From Thiocapsa bogorovii (GTDB lineage: Bacteria; Pseudomonadota; Gammaproteobacteria; Chromatiales; Chromatiaceae), in the NCBI RefSeq assembly GCF_021228795.1, contig NZ_CP089309.1, positions 4,895,501-4,959,500 on the forward strand: a DNA stretch of 64,000 nt, read 5' to 3'. The notes under the pieces were generated by a model, which made no database searches, had not been told where the DNA came from, and saw nothing but the letters and a program-made list of their open reading frames with translations. The first letter of the stretch is position 1. Each line of letters starts with the position of its first letter. Below are positions 53,660-62,257 of this stretch, one piece after another. A program made the position numbers and the translations under genes.

Positions 53660-54851
53660 ACCGAAAACAACCTCCCCTTCGCCTCGCGCATCACCTCCGC
53701 CGGCGGTCGGTCGATCCGGCTCAGGACGTAAAACCCGCCGGCACGCTGGATCTCGGGCACATCCCAAAGGCTGGGGCTCTCCAACGCCTCGGTGCCGCCG
53801 ATGGCGAACTGCTGTCCGAACCCTCGCAGGACTTGGGCTGCGTCCGGATCCAGGCTGTCCAGCCAGGGTGCGGATTCGATCAGATAGCCGTCGGCGCGCT
53901 CGCGTCGCTTCAGGGGCGAGGCGGCGAAGCCGTGAGGGGCCAGCAGATCGAAGAGGTCCAGATCGTGGCATTGCTCCAGCTCGCGCAGGCGGTCGGGATC
54001 GGCCTGGCCGTCGCGCAGGTGCTGGATCAGACCGGCACGGTCGCGTTGCTCGATCCAGATCGAGCGGAATCCGTCCAGGTCACCCGTCTCGCGGCGCAGA
54101 CGCTCGGCGAGCTCGGCGCGGTATTCGTCCAGCGTGATGAGGGTTCGGCGGCCGTTTCGCAGGATCGGGACCAGGCGCCCTTCGTCGGCGATGTGCAGAC
54201 GCTTGGCCTCCTGCTCGCCGAGCGCCATCTCGACCACGAGCGCGGGGTCGTTCTTGCCGCCATTGCCTTCCCCGTCGCCGTTGCCGGTGCCCTTGGAGCG
54301 TCGTGTCGGATCGGCAGTGATGAAATCGGTGCCGAAGAGGCTGGTCACGCCGGTGCAGTCATAGAGCCAGAACTTGTATTTGGCGGTGTCCTCGTGGATG
54401 CGGGTGCCGCGGCCGACCATTTGATAGAAGAGGATGGCCGAGTCGAGATAACGGAGCCTGTGTCCAGCACCAACAGGGCGCGTGCGGGGAGGCCATCGCG
54501 CTCGCAGTGCAGGATCTTGGCGATGACGGCGCGGATGGCGGCGCTCTGATAGTAACGGGGGTTCTCGGCGTAGGCCGGGCTGTCGGACGTGAAGAGGAGA
54601 TTTGCGGCAGGCTCGGTCAGATCGATGCCGGTGTCGCGGGCATAGCGCTCCACCAGCTCGGCGTGGGTGGGGAAGAGATCGAAGTCGTGCGGGCCGGTCG
54701 TCAGGCCGCTGATCCGGTCGAATTCGCCATAGCGGTGTCCGTTGGTGGCGAAGACGTAATGGATGCTGAACCGACGGCAGTCGTCGTAGCCCTTGGCGTG
54801 CAGCTTGGGGTCGATCAGGTAGAAGCGGGTCTCGGCCTCGTCATAGGGCAT
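53656..54851 (-). pseudogene. hsdR: Type I restriction enzyme HsdR, nuclease and helicase cores deleted
   Basis: ATG 54851 (GGA-rich ribosome-binding site) starts MPYDEAETRFYLIDPKLHAK, then passes directly to CRRFSIHYVFATNGHRYGEF; the PD-(D/E)xK nuclease segment expected between these is absent. After ARALLVLDTGS, where Walker A should follow, the frame shifts and continues DSAILFYQMVGRGTRIHED, helicase motif VI. The C-terminal domain is complete (GVTSLFGTDFITADPTRRSK to FYVLSRIDRPPAEVMREAKG). So both catalytic cores are missing, and the second junction is out of frame. Confidence 0.85.
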
Positions 54852-55076
54852 TTCCTGTCCTTCGGTTTGGCCAGAGATCCGAGGATAGGCGATCGAGTCA
54901 TGCAGGATCCAGTAGACGCCATCCGCAAGCCGGCTCCCGCTCCGTCGAGCATAAGCAGGAAACGCGCGTCGCGCGTCTTCTCGAAGGTTGATCCGCAGCA
55001 ACATCGAATCCACTGCCGGCGATCGACGAGCTGCTAAAATCGAACTCAGGGCAGATACGATGCTGTTGTGTCGAGC

Positions 55077-58007
55077 ATGTCACCTCCCCCCGACAGACCT
55101 GCGTCCTTGGGTTCGGATCCTCGTCTCCCGGCTGTCTTGAGCCCGACGCTCAGGCGGGTCCTCGCGCTGCTCGGAATCCTCTTCGGCCTGCTCGCCGTCA
55201 ACTCGGTCTATTTGGTTGCGGTGACGGCAGCCGAGTGGGTGTCCGGCGAGATTCTGGAGAACCGGGTTTATCTCCTGATGTTTCTCCTGCACCTGCTGCT
55301 TGGCCTCATCCTCGTGGTGCCGCTGGTCCTCTTCGGTGTCCTGCATCTGCGAAGAGCCTGGCGACGACCGAACCGCTGGGCGGTTCGGGTCGGTTTCGGC
55401 CTCTTCGTGATGCTGCTGCTCTTGATCCTCTCCGGCATCCTCCTGACGCGTTTCGGTTTCTTCGAGATCAACCATCCGGGTGTGCGCAGCTGGGCCTATT
55501 GGATCCACGTCACGACGCCCCTGATTGCGCTTTGGCTGTTCGTCCTACATCGACTCGCCGGCCCCCCGCTGCGCTGGCGGCCGCTGGTGTCCTGGGCCTC
55601 CGCCGCGCTGGTTTTCGCAAGTCTGGCGGTCGGGTTTCATCTCATCGCCGTCGGGCAGGGCGACGATCTGGTCCGGTCGTTCCAGCCGGCCCTGGCGCGG
55701 GTCCAGAGCGGTGGCCCCATCCGCGCGGAGCGTCTGATGCAGGACGAGGTCTGTGCAGAGTGTCACGCGGACATCGCGGCGCAGCACGCCGGGAGTGTCC
55801 ATCGGCTGAGCTCGTTCAACAATCCGATCTATCGGTTCAGCGTCGAGGAGACCCGCCGGGTTTTACTGGAGCGTGACGGCGCGATCGAGCCCGCGCGTCT
55901 TTGTGCGGTCTGCCATGACCCGGTGCCGCTCTTCTCGGGGCGTTTCGACGACCCGCATTACGATCCCGACATGGATCCGGGCGCGCAGGCCGGCATCACC
56001 TGTTTGACGTGCCATGCGATCACCGAGGTCAACAGCCCGCGCGGCAACGGCGACTACAGCCTGGTCGTGCCCCCGGCCTATCCGTTCGCCGACAGCGATC
56101 ATGCCCTGTTCAAGGCGATCAATCGCCAGCTGATCCGGGCCAAGCCGGCATTTCACAAGAAGACCCTGCTAAAACCGCTGCACCGCAGTCCCGAGTTTTG
56201 TTCGACCTGCCACAAGGTGCATTTGCCCGAGGTACTGAATCGGTATCGCTGGCTGCGCGGCCAGAACCACTACGACAGCTTTCTCCTGAGCGGTGTCTCG
56301 GGTCATCGCGTCGACAGCTTCTACTATCCCGATCGCGCAACCGGCTCCTGCAATACCTGCCACATGCCACCCAAGGCATCCGACGATCCGGCCGCGCGTG
56401 TGCTTGCCGACTCGGGGCCCAAGTCGGTCCGTGACCATCTCTTCGCGGCCGCCAACACGGCCGTGCCGGCCCTGCTCGGACGCCCACCGGAGGAAAATGC
56501 CGCGCGGGTCGTTGTTCTGGAGCGCGCTGCGCGTGTCGACATCTTCGGACTCCGCGAGGGCGCCACGATCGACGGTCCGCTGCTCGCCCCGATCCGTCCC
56601 GCGCTGCCGAGACTGGAGCCTGGTCGGCGCTACCTCCTCGAGCTCGTCGTACGCAACCTCGGTGTGGGGCATGAACTGACGCAAGGGACAACGGATTCCA
56701 ACGAGCTGTGGCTCGACGTCATTCTGAACGCCGGTGAGCGGCTGATCGGTCGCTCGGGTGCGCGAGCGGCGGACGGCACGGTCGATCCGGGGGCCTATTT
56801 CGTCAACGCCTATATCCTGGATCGCGATGGCAATCGGATCGATCGGCGAAACGTCCAGGACGTCTTCGTCGCGCTCTACGATCATCAGATCCCGCCCGGT
56901 GCGGCAACCGTCGTGCAATACGCCTTGCGGCTTCCGGATGATCTGACCGCACCGGTCACCGTCGACGCCGCCCTGCGCTATCGCAAATTCGACACGGGTC
57001 TGTATCGGCACCTTCGAGGCTCGGAATTCAGGGGCAACGATCTTCCCATCGTCACCCTTGCGGCCGACTCTGTAACGCTGCCGATCCAAGGCGGCGTCGA
57101 GCCTACAACGCAGACGCGAGACATCCCGGTCTGGCAACGCTGGAACGATTACGGCATCGGCCTGCTGCGACAGGGACGCAAGGGCCGGCTCCGCCAAGCG
57201 GCGGAGGCATTTGCGGTCGTCGAGTCCTTGCGACCGGGGGATGGGGCAATGAACCTGGCCCGGGTCTTCTATGAGGAGGGTCGACTCGACGACGCGGCGG
57301 ATGCCCTGCAGCGTGCGGCGGCTTCGACTCCCCCTGCGGCACCCTGGACGATGGCGTGGTATGGCGCCTTGATCGAGCGCGATCTCGGACATCTGGATGC
57401 GGCGATCGCGAACCTGGAGGCACTGGCCGAGACCCGCTTCGGATCGGCCCGTGCACGTGGATTCGATTTCAGTCGCGACTATCGGATGCTGAACGAGCTT
57501 GGCCGTACCCTCTATGAACGTGCCCGCCAAGCGCGGGGCCCGTCGCAGCGCGCCGAGCGCAGCGTCTTGCTCGAGCGGGCGGCAGAGCGTTTTGAGCAGG
57601 CGCTGGCCGAAGATCCGGAGAGCGCAGCCTCGCACCACGGCCTCAGTCTGGTCTACGCAGAGCTCGATCGCCCTGATTCGGCCGCGGAGCACCGCCGCCT
57701 GCACGAGACCTATCGCCCCGACGATCAGGCGATTCAACGTGCGGTGACCCTGCACCGCAGCCGCAATCCGACCGCAGATCACGCCGCCGAGCCCATCGCC
57801 ATCTATGACCTGCAACGACCAGAGTCGTTGGCATGGGCAGGAGACGGCGGCTTCGTGGCAGTATCCGGCGGCGAGGGCGACGTCGGCACCATTGCCGGGC
57901 CGAGTCCACTCCACGGATACGGCTCCTCTCGGGTCTCTTATGACGCAACGATCGCCTCCGACGCGGAGCCGATCCATCGATCATCAGTATCGGTCAGATC
58001 GCCATGA
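55077..58007 (+). CDS. Membrane-anchored pentahaem cytochrome c with TPR tail
   Basis: The 976-residue protein has five hydrophobic helices in the first 190 residues (e.g. LLALLGILFGLL-like start, VYLLMFLLHLLLGLILVVPL, GLFVMLLLLILSGILLTRFG), then a periplasmic multihaem domain with five CxxCH sites at about residues 226 (CAECH), 276 (CAVCH), 309 (CLTCH), 375 (CSTCH) and 425 (CNTCH). A strand-rich region follows (LELVVRNLGVGHELTQGTTD), then TPR-like helices from about 690. The arrangement suggests electron exchange between quinol or another membrane donor and periplasmic partners. A GTG three codons upstream is an alternative start. It overlaps the next gene by 4 bp. Confidence 0.8.
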   Translation: MSPPPDRPASLGSDPRLPAVLSPTLRRVLALLGILFGLLAVNSVYLVAVTAAEWVSGEILENRVYLLMFLLHLLLGLILVVPLVLFGVLHLRRAWRRPNRWAVRVGFGLFVMLLLLILSGILLTRFGFFEINHPGVRSWAYWIHVTTPLIALWLFVLHRLAGPPLRWRPLVSWASAALVFASLAVGFHLIAVGQGDDLVRSFQPALARVQSGGPIRAERLMQDEVCAECHADIAAQHAGSVHRLSSFNNPIYRFSVEETRRVLLERDGAIEPARLCAVCHDPVPLFSGRFDDPHYDPDMDPGAQAGITCLTCHAITEVNSPRGNGDYSLVVPPAYPFADSDHALFKAINRQLIRAKPAFHKKTLLKPLHRSPEFCSTCHKVHLPEVLNRYRWLRGQNHYDSFLLSGVSGHRVDSFYYPDRATGSCNTCHMPPKASDDPAARVLADSGPKSVRDHLFAAANTAVPALLGRPPEENAARVVVLERAARVDIFGLREGATIDGPLLAPIRPALPRLEPGRRYLLELVVRNLGVGHELTQGTTDSNELWLDVILNAGERLIGRSGARAADGTVDPGAYFVNAYILDRDGNRIDRRNVQDVFVALYDHQIPPGAATVVQYALRLPDDLTAPVTVDAALRYRKFDTGLYRHLRGSEFRGNDLPIVTLAADSVTLPIQGGVEPTTQTRDIPVWQRWNDYGIGLLRQGRKGRLRQAAEAFAVVESLRPGDGAMNLARVFYEEGRLDDAADALQRAAASTPPAAPWTMAWYGALIERDLGHLDAAIANLEALAETRFGSARARGFDFSRDYRMLNELGRTLYERARQARGPSQRAERSVLLERAAERFEQALAEDPESAASHHGLSLVYAELDRPDSAAEHRRLHETYRPDDQAIQRAVTLHRSRNPTADHAAEPIAIYDLQRPESLAWAGDGGFVAVSGGEGDVGTIAGPSPLHGYGSSRVSYDATIASDAEPIHRSSVSVRSP

Positions 58008-59845
58008 CGCAGTCAAAACAATCGACCGGAACCACGGGGGAGGTTCGCATCCGGCGTGCCTTCATCCTGTCTGTCGTGATCATCGTTGTCGCGCTCACCG
58101 TGGGCCTTATCCTCATCTGGCTTGTGACGCCTCCGCCCGATCGGGACGCGGTGCCGGATGCCGAGATCCAGGCGCCGTCTCGCGCGGTGACCTCTGCCTC
58201 GGATCGACCGCCTTCGGTGCGTTTCACCGACATCACCGCCGAGGCAGGGATCGATTTCGTTCATGTCAACGGTGCCTATGGCGAACGTCTCATGCCGGAG
58301 ACGCTCGGGAGCGGTGCGGCCTTCCTCGACTACGACGGCGATGGACGACAGGATCTTCTCTTGATCAACTCCAACTACTGGCCTGGTCACGAGCCCGAAG
58401 GTGCGGAGACACCGAGGTCCGCCCTTTATCGGAACCTGGGCGGCGGACGTTTCGAGGACGTCACCGAGGCGGCGGGTCTGGATCTGACCTTCTACGGGAT
58501 GGGGGTTGCGGTCGGAGACTATGACGGCGACGGCCGGCCCGATCTCTATCTGACCGGTCTGCATCGCAATCATCTGTTCCGAAACGAGGGCGGGCGTTTC
58601 GTCGAGGTGACGGACAGCGCCGGGGTCGGCGGGGGCGAGGATACCTGGAGCTCGAGCGCCGTCTTCTTCGACCATGACCGGGACGGTGACCTCGACCTCT
58701 TTGTCGTCAACTATGTCCAGTGGTCCAGGGATGTCGACCTCGAGATCGACTTCCGTCTGACCGGGCTCGGACGTGCTTACGGCGCGCCGCTGAACTTCGT
58801 CGGGACCGACAACACACTCTTTCGCAACGAGGGCGACGGCCGCTTCACCGATGTCACGGCGGATGCCGGGATCCGGGTGACCGATCCGGTATCCGGCCAG
58901 CCGGTCGGCAAGGGGCTCGGGGTCAGCGTCGTCGACTATGACGGCGACGGCTGGCTCGAGCTCGTCGTCGCCAACGACACGGTTCGGAACTTCTTGTATC
59001 GCAACTTGGGGAACGGCCGATTCGAGGAGGTCGGCATCTTTGAAGGTCTCGCCTACGACCGCAACGGCAAGGCGACCTCGGCCATGGGGATCGATGCGGC
59101 CCGCTTTCGCGATGACGGGGACCTGGGCGTGGTGATCGGCAACTTTGCCAACGAGATGTCTTCACTCTATGTCACCACGGAGGGCCGCCCGCCCTTCGTC
59201 GACGAGGCCGTTCTCGAAGGTCTGGGGCCCGCGTCGCGCATCCCTTTGACCTTCGGTCTGGTCTTTCTCGACTACGATCTCGACGGTCGACTGGACCTTC
59301 TGCTGGCCAACGGCCATCTCGAGCACGAGATCCAAAAGGTCCAGCAGAGCCAGACCTATGCGCAGCCTCCCTCGCTGCTCTGGAATTGCGGCGAGGCCTG
59401 TCCGGGCCGATTCGTTCCGGTCGAGGAGGCGGGTGATCTGCTGAAACCCTTCGTGGGTCGGGGACTGACCTTCGCGGACATCGACGGCGACGGGGATCTC
59501 GACGTCCTCGTCACCCAGAACGGGCGTCGTCCCGCACTGCTGCGCAACGATCAGGCCACCGGGCATCACTATTTGCGCGTCAAGTTGGCCGGGCGACCGC
59601 CCAACACCGACGCGATCGGGGCCGAGCTCGCGCTCACGGCGGACGGGGTCACCCGTTATCGTCAGGTGATGCCGGCGCGCGGCTATCTCTCGCAGGTCGA
59701 GCTGCCCGTGACCTTCGGGTTGGGCGAGACGACCGAGGTCGAGCGGCTGCTGATCCGCTGGCCCGATGGCTCGGAGCAGGTGGTGGAGTGGCCGCAGATC
59801 GATACCCTGCTGGTCATCGGGCAGCCGCGAGGCGAGGCGTCATGA
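58004..59845 (+). CDS. CRTAC1-type FG-GAP/UnbV protein, membrane-anchored
   Basis: The 613-residue protein has one N-terminal helix (AFILSVVIIVVALTVGLILI) and a periplasmic seven-bladed propeller with six calcium-binding FG-GAP motifs: DYDGDGRQDL, DYDGDGRPDL, DHDRDGDLDL, DYDGDGWLEL, DYDLDGRLDL, DIDGDGDLDV. The C-terminal ASPIC/UnbV segment follows (YRQVMPARGYLSQVELPVTF, LLIRWPDGSEQVVEW). One Cys pair (WNCGEACPG) may form a disulfide. The family has no established biochemical role. It overlaps the upstream cytochrome gene (ATGA) and the downstream TPR gene (ATGA), so the three are made in step. Confidence 0.87.
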   Translation: MTQSKQSTGTTGEVRIRRAFILSVVIIVVALTVGLILIWLVTPPPDRDAVPDAEIQAPSRAVTSASDRPPSVRFTDITAEAGIDFVHVNGAYGERLMPETLGSGAAFLDYDGDGRQDLLLINSNYWPGHEPEGAETPRSALYRNLGGGRFEDVTEAAGLDLTFYGMGVAVGDYDGDGRPDLYLTGLHRNHLFRNEGGRFVEVTDSAGVGGGEDTWSSSAVFFDHDRDGDLDLFVVNYVQWSRDVDLEIDFRLTGLGRAYGAPLNFVGTDNTLFRNEGDGRFTDVTADAGIRVTDPVSGQPVGKGLGVSVVDYDGDGWLELVVANDTVRNFLYRNLGNGRFEEVGIFEGLAYDRNGKATSAMGIDAARFRDDGDLGVVIGNFANEMSSLYVTTEGRPPFVDEAVLEGLGPASRIPLTFGLVFLDYDLDGRLDLLLANGHLEHEIQKVQQSQTYAQPPSLLWNCGEACPGRFVPVEEAGDLLKPFVGRGLTFADIDGDGDLDVLVTQNGRRPALLRNDQATGHHYLRVKLAGRPPNTDAIGAELALTADGVTRYRQVMPARGYLSQVELPVTFGLGETTEVERLLIRWPDGSEQVVEWPQIDTLLVIGQPRGEAS

Positions 59846-61497
59846 TCCATCTGATGCTGCTGTTGGTCTTGGCGGTTTCGAGCCTCTCGGCCGATCCAAC
59901 GAGCACGCTCACCGAGCCACGCGACGAGCGGCTCATCCCGATCGCCGAGACCGATGTCAGCGGTGCCGAGCGCCTGATGCAGGTCGCCATCGAGCAGGCC
60001 CGCGTCGCCCTGGCCGATCTGCTGCGGGATCCGCAGACCAGCGATGACCAACTCGCCGAGGCCTACGGGCGCCTCGGGGCACTCTACCTGTTGGTCGAGG
60101 TGGAGGCGGTTGCAGATGCCTGTTTGCGCAACGCAGCGACCCTGCAGCCGAGCGTCTTTCGCTGGCCCTACTATGCGGGGTATCTGGGCCTGCTCGCCGG
60201 ACGCTTGGAGGAGGCGATTGCCGATCTGCAGACCGCTCGTGCCCTGGACCCGGACTACGCGCCGCTCGATCTGCGTCTCGGCAAGGCCCTGTTGGAGTCG
60301 GGTCGGCTCGACGAGGCAAAGATGGCTCTGGAGCGCGTCGCGGACACACCTGGACTGGTGGCGGCCGCGAACTTCTATCTCGGCCAGATCGCCAATCTGC
60401 AGCGCCGGCATGCCGATGCCGTGGTCGCGCTGGAGCGATCGCTCGAGGCCGATCCGGCGCCGTCCGGGGTCGGCTTCCAGTTGGCGCAGGCGTATCGCGC
60501 CCTGGGCGACCGGGAACGTGCAGAGGCGTATTTGGCGAGCTTCGACGCGGGAAGCCCCGCCGCGCAGGACCCTCTCATCGCCGAGCTGGAGGTCGCGACC
60601 GGTCGCTCGTTGCCGGCGTTTCAGGAGGCGATGCATGCGACCCGCCGCGGTGACTATCGGCTGGCCGCTGAGCGTTTCGCGGAAGGTCTCGATGTGGATC
60701 CGGACAACGCCGCGGCGCGTGTCAGCTACGCCCGAACACTCTTTCTCTCGGGCGCGAAGCCCGAGGCGAAACAGGAGCTTTTCAAAGCCCTCGAACAGGA
60801 TCCGGGTCAAACGCTAGCGCGCTTCTTGCTGGGCGTACTCCACGAGGCGCAGGGCGAGCTCGCCGCGGCCGAGGACGCCTATCGAGGGACTCTGGACGCG
60901 GAACCGGGCCACCCGGGCGCAGCCTTCTATCTGGCGAATCTTGACCTGCGAGCCGGCCGATTCCGAGACGCGGCTTCCGGATACCGTGCGGTCTTGGCGT
61001 CCCGCGATCCGGTCGATCCCGCCTATCTGCTCGAACTGATTGCTTTGAGCCGTTCGGACACCGCCGAGCGCGAGATCTTGGTACGCCTTGATGCGCGCCT
61101 CGGACAGCGCCCCGATGACAGGATGCTCGCTTACGCCCTGGCACGCCTGCTTGCGGCGGCCAAGGATCCCGACCTGCGCGATCCGGCGCGCGCCCTAACG
61201 CTGGCGCAAGAGCTGGTCGGACAGCAGCCGATCCCTCCGTATCTGAGGGCCCTGGCCTTGGCGCATATGGCGACAGGCGACGCGGAACAGGCGATCGAGA
61301 CGCTGCAGCCGCTCGTCGCCTTTGCGGCTTGGTCCCTACCGCCGGGAGAGCGCGCGGTCTTGATGGACGAGGTGGCGGTGTACGGGGAGGGTCGGGTCCC
61401 CGATGAGCCTTGGCCCGAGGGGGATCCCTTCCTCGCTCCGCCGCCGTTCGACCCGTTGGCCGCGTTCCGGGATTATCCCGCCGCGGTACCCTATTGA
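59842..61497 (+). CDS. Exported TPR protein of the cytochrome/CRTAC1 triad
   Basis: The 551-residue protein has a short signal peptide (MIHLMLLLVLAVSSLSAD) and about twelve TPR-like helical pairs (e.g. WPYYAGYLGLLAGRLEEAIA, LGKALLESGRLDEAKMALER, LGVLHEAQGELAAAEDAYRG). The C-terminal 60 residues are Pro/Phe-rich (WPEGDPFLAPPPFDPLAAFR). No Cys-haem motif. TPR solenoids mediate protein contacts, so it probably scaffolds the cytochrome and the propeller. ATG 59842 overlaps the CRTAC1 stop. Confidence 0.82.
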   Translation: MIHLMLLLVLAVSSLSADPTSTLTEPRDERLIPIAETDVSGAERLMQVAIEQARVALADLLRDPQTSDDQLAEAYGRLGALYLLVEVEAVADACLRNAATLQPSVFRWPYYAGYLGLLAGRLEEAIADLQTARALDPDYAPLDLRLGKALLESGRLDEAKMALERVADTPGLVAAANFYLGQIANLQRRHADAVVALERSLEADPAPSGVGFQLAQAYRALGDRERAEAYLASFDAGSPAAQDPLIAELEVATGRSLPAFQEAMHATRRGDYRLAAERFAEGLDVDPDNAAARVSYARTLFLSGAKPEAKQELFKALEQDPGQTLARFLLGVLHEAQGELAAAEDAYRGTLDAEPGHPGAAFYLANLDLRAGRFRDAASGYRAVLASRDPVDPAYLLELIALSRSDTAEREILVRLDARLGQRPDDRMLAYALARLLAAAKDPDLRDPARALTLAQELVGQQPIPPYLRALALAHMATGDAEQAIETLQPLVAFAAWSLPPGERAVLMDEVAVYGEGRVPDEPWPEGDPFLAPPPFDPLAAFRDYPAAVPY

Positions 61498-61685
61498 GCC
61501 CGGATCCCTTCGTCGGCCGCAGACGTGATAGAGAAGAGCGGAGAGAAATTCCTCGAGCTTGTGAGAAGGCTCGAGTGGGACGCGGAGGGCACGGGGAATC
61601 CAAAGTCTTTCCTGCGTGCGCTCCGTGTCCGGGGGGCCCGCGAGTCGCGTCGGAGACCGACGCCGCCGGGGCTTGCGCAGCCGGC

Positions 61686-62042
61686 TTATTTATCGGCGCT
61701 CGATGTCGAGGGTGCTGTCGGTACCGTCAGCGCCGGCGTGTAAGGATATCCGCCCCAGCCGCCGTAGGCGGGGTAGCCACCCCAGGGGGCGCCCCAGCCT
61801 CCGTACCCCGGGTAACCATAGCCGTAGCCGGGATAACCGTAACCGTAGCCGGGATAACCGTAACCGTAGCCGGGATAGCCATAGTAACCCGGATAGCCAC
61901 CGTACCAGGGCCCGCGATGCCAGGGTCCCCCGTACCAGGGCCCGTCGCCCCAGGAGCCCCAAAAGGCATTGGCGGGGACCGTCGCCAGCAGGGAAGTCGC
62001 AGCGAAAGCCAATCCAAGCGTGGTCTTCATCAGCGGTTTCAT
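61686..62042 (-). CDS. sgpA: Sulfur globule envelope protein (Sgp CV1/CV2-like)
   Basis: The 118-residue precursor has a Sec signal peptide (LGLAFAATSLLATVPANA) and a mature part made almost only of Gly, Tyr, Pro and Trp: WGSWGDGPWYGGPWHRGPWY and a run of YGYPGYG heptads. Allochromatium vinosum SgpA and SgpB, which coat periplasmic sulfur globules, have this composition and size. The assignment to SgpA rather than SgpB is a guess. GAGGAG precedes ATG 62042. This gene strongly supports a sulfur-storing Chromatiaceae host. Confidence 0.82.
   Translation of the reverse strand: MKPLMKTTLGLAFAATSLLATVPANAFWGSWGDGPWYGGPWHRGPWYGGYPGYYGYPGYGYGYPGYGYGYPGYGYGYPGYGGWGAPWGGYPAYGGWGGYPYTPALTVPTAPSTSSADK
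61803..61886 (-). repeat. 21-bp tandem repeat inside the sulfur globule gene
   Basis: A 21-bp unit, GTAGCCGGGATAACCG plus TAACC on the plus strand, starts at 61824, 61845 and 61866, with a diverged copy before it at 61803. It encodes the heptad YGYPGYG on the minus strand. The first two full copies are identical at DNA level, which points to recent slippage or expansion. Heptad number may vary among strains. Confidence 0.75.
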
Positions 62043-62257
62043 GTTGGTTCTCCTCGTCGGTCAAAGCCGTGGCGTGGGATAGTACGCCATTGAATAGTAT
62101 AGGCATTGTCGACGCGGAAGCTAGCGGGGATCCGATGAATCCCTCGGTTCGATCGGGCCTCCGGGCGCACCCCCTTCGGCCTCGACGTGCGTGGGCGGCC
62201 GTGAGCGCGTCGAGAGACAGCGGCCAGGTACCCGGGCCGCGCCCGGTGAGCCGACGA

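Noticed and set aside
56169-57977. 602-codon minus-strand open frame
   Set aside because: Shadow of the pentahaem cytochrome gene, whose haem motifs prove the plus-strand frame.
61803-61886. Tandem 21-bp repeats as a CRISPR array
   Set aside because: There are no spacers; the units are directly joined and encode the sulfur globule heptads.
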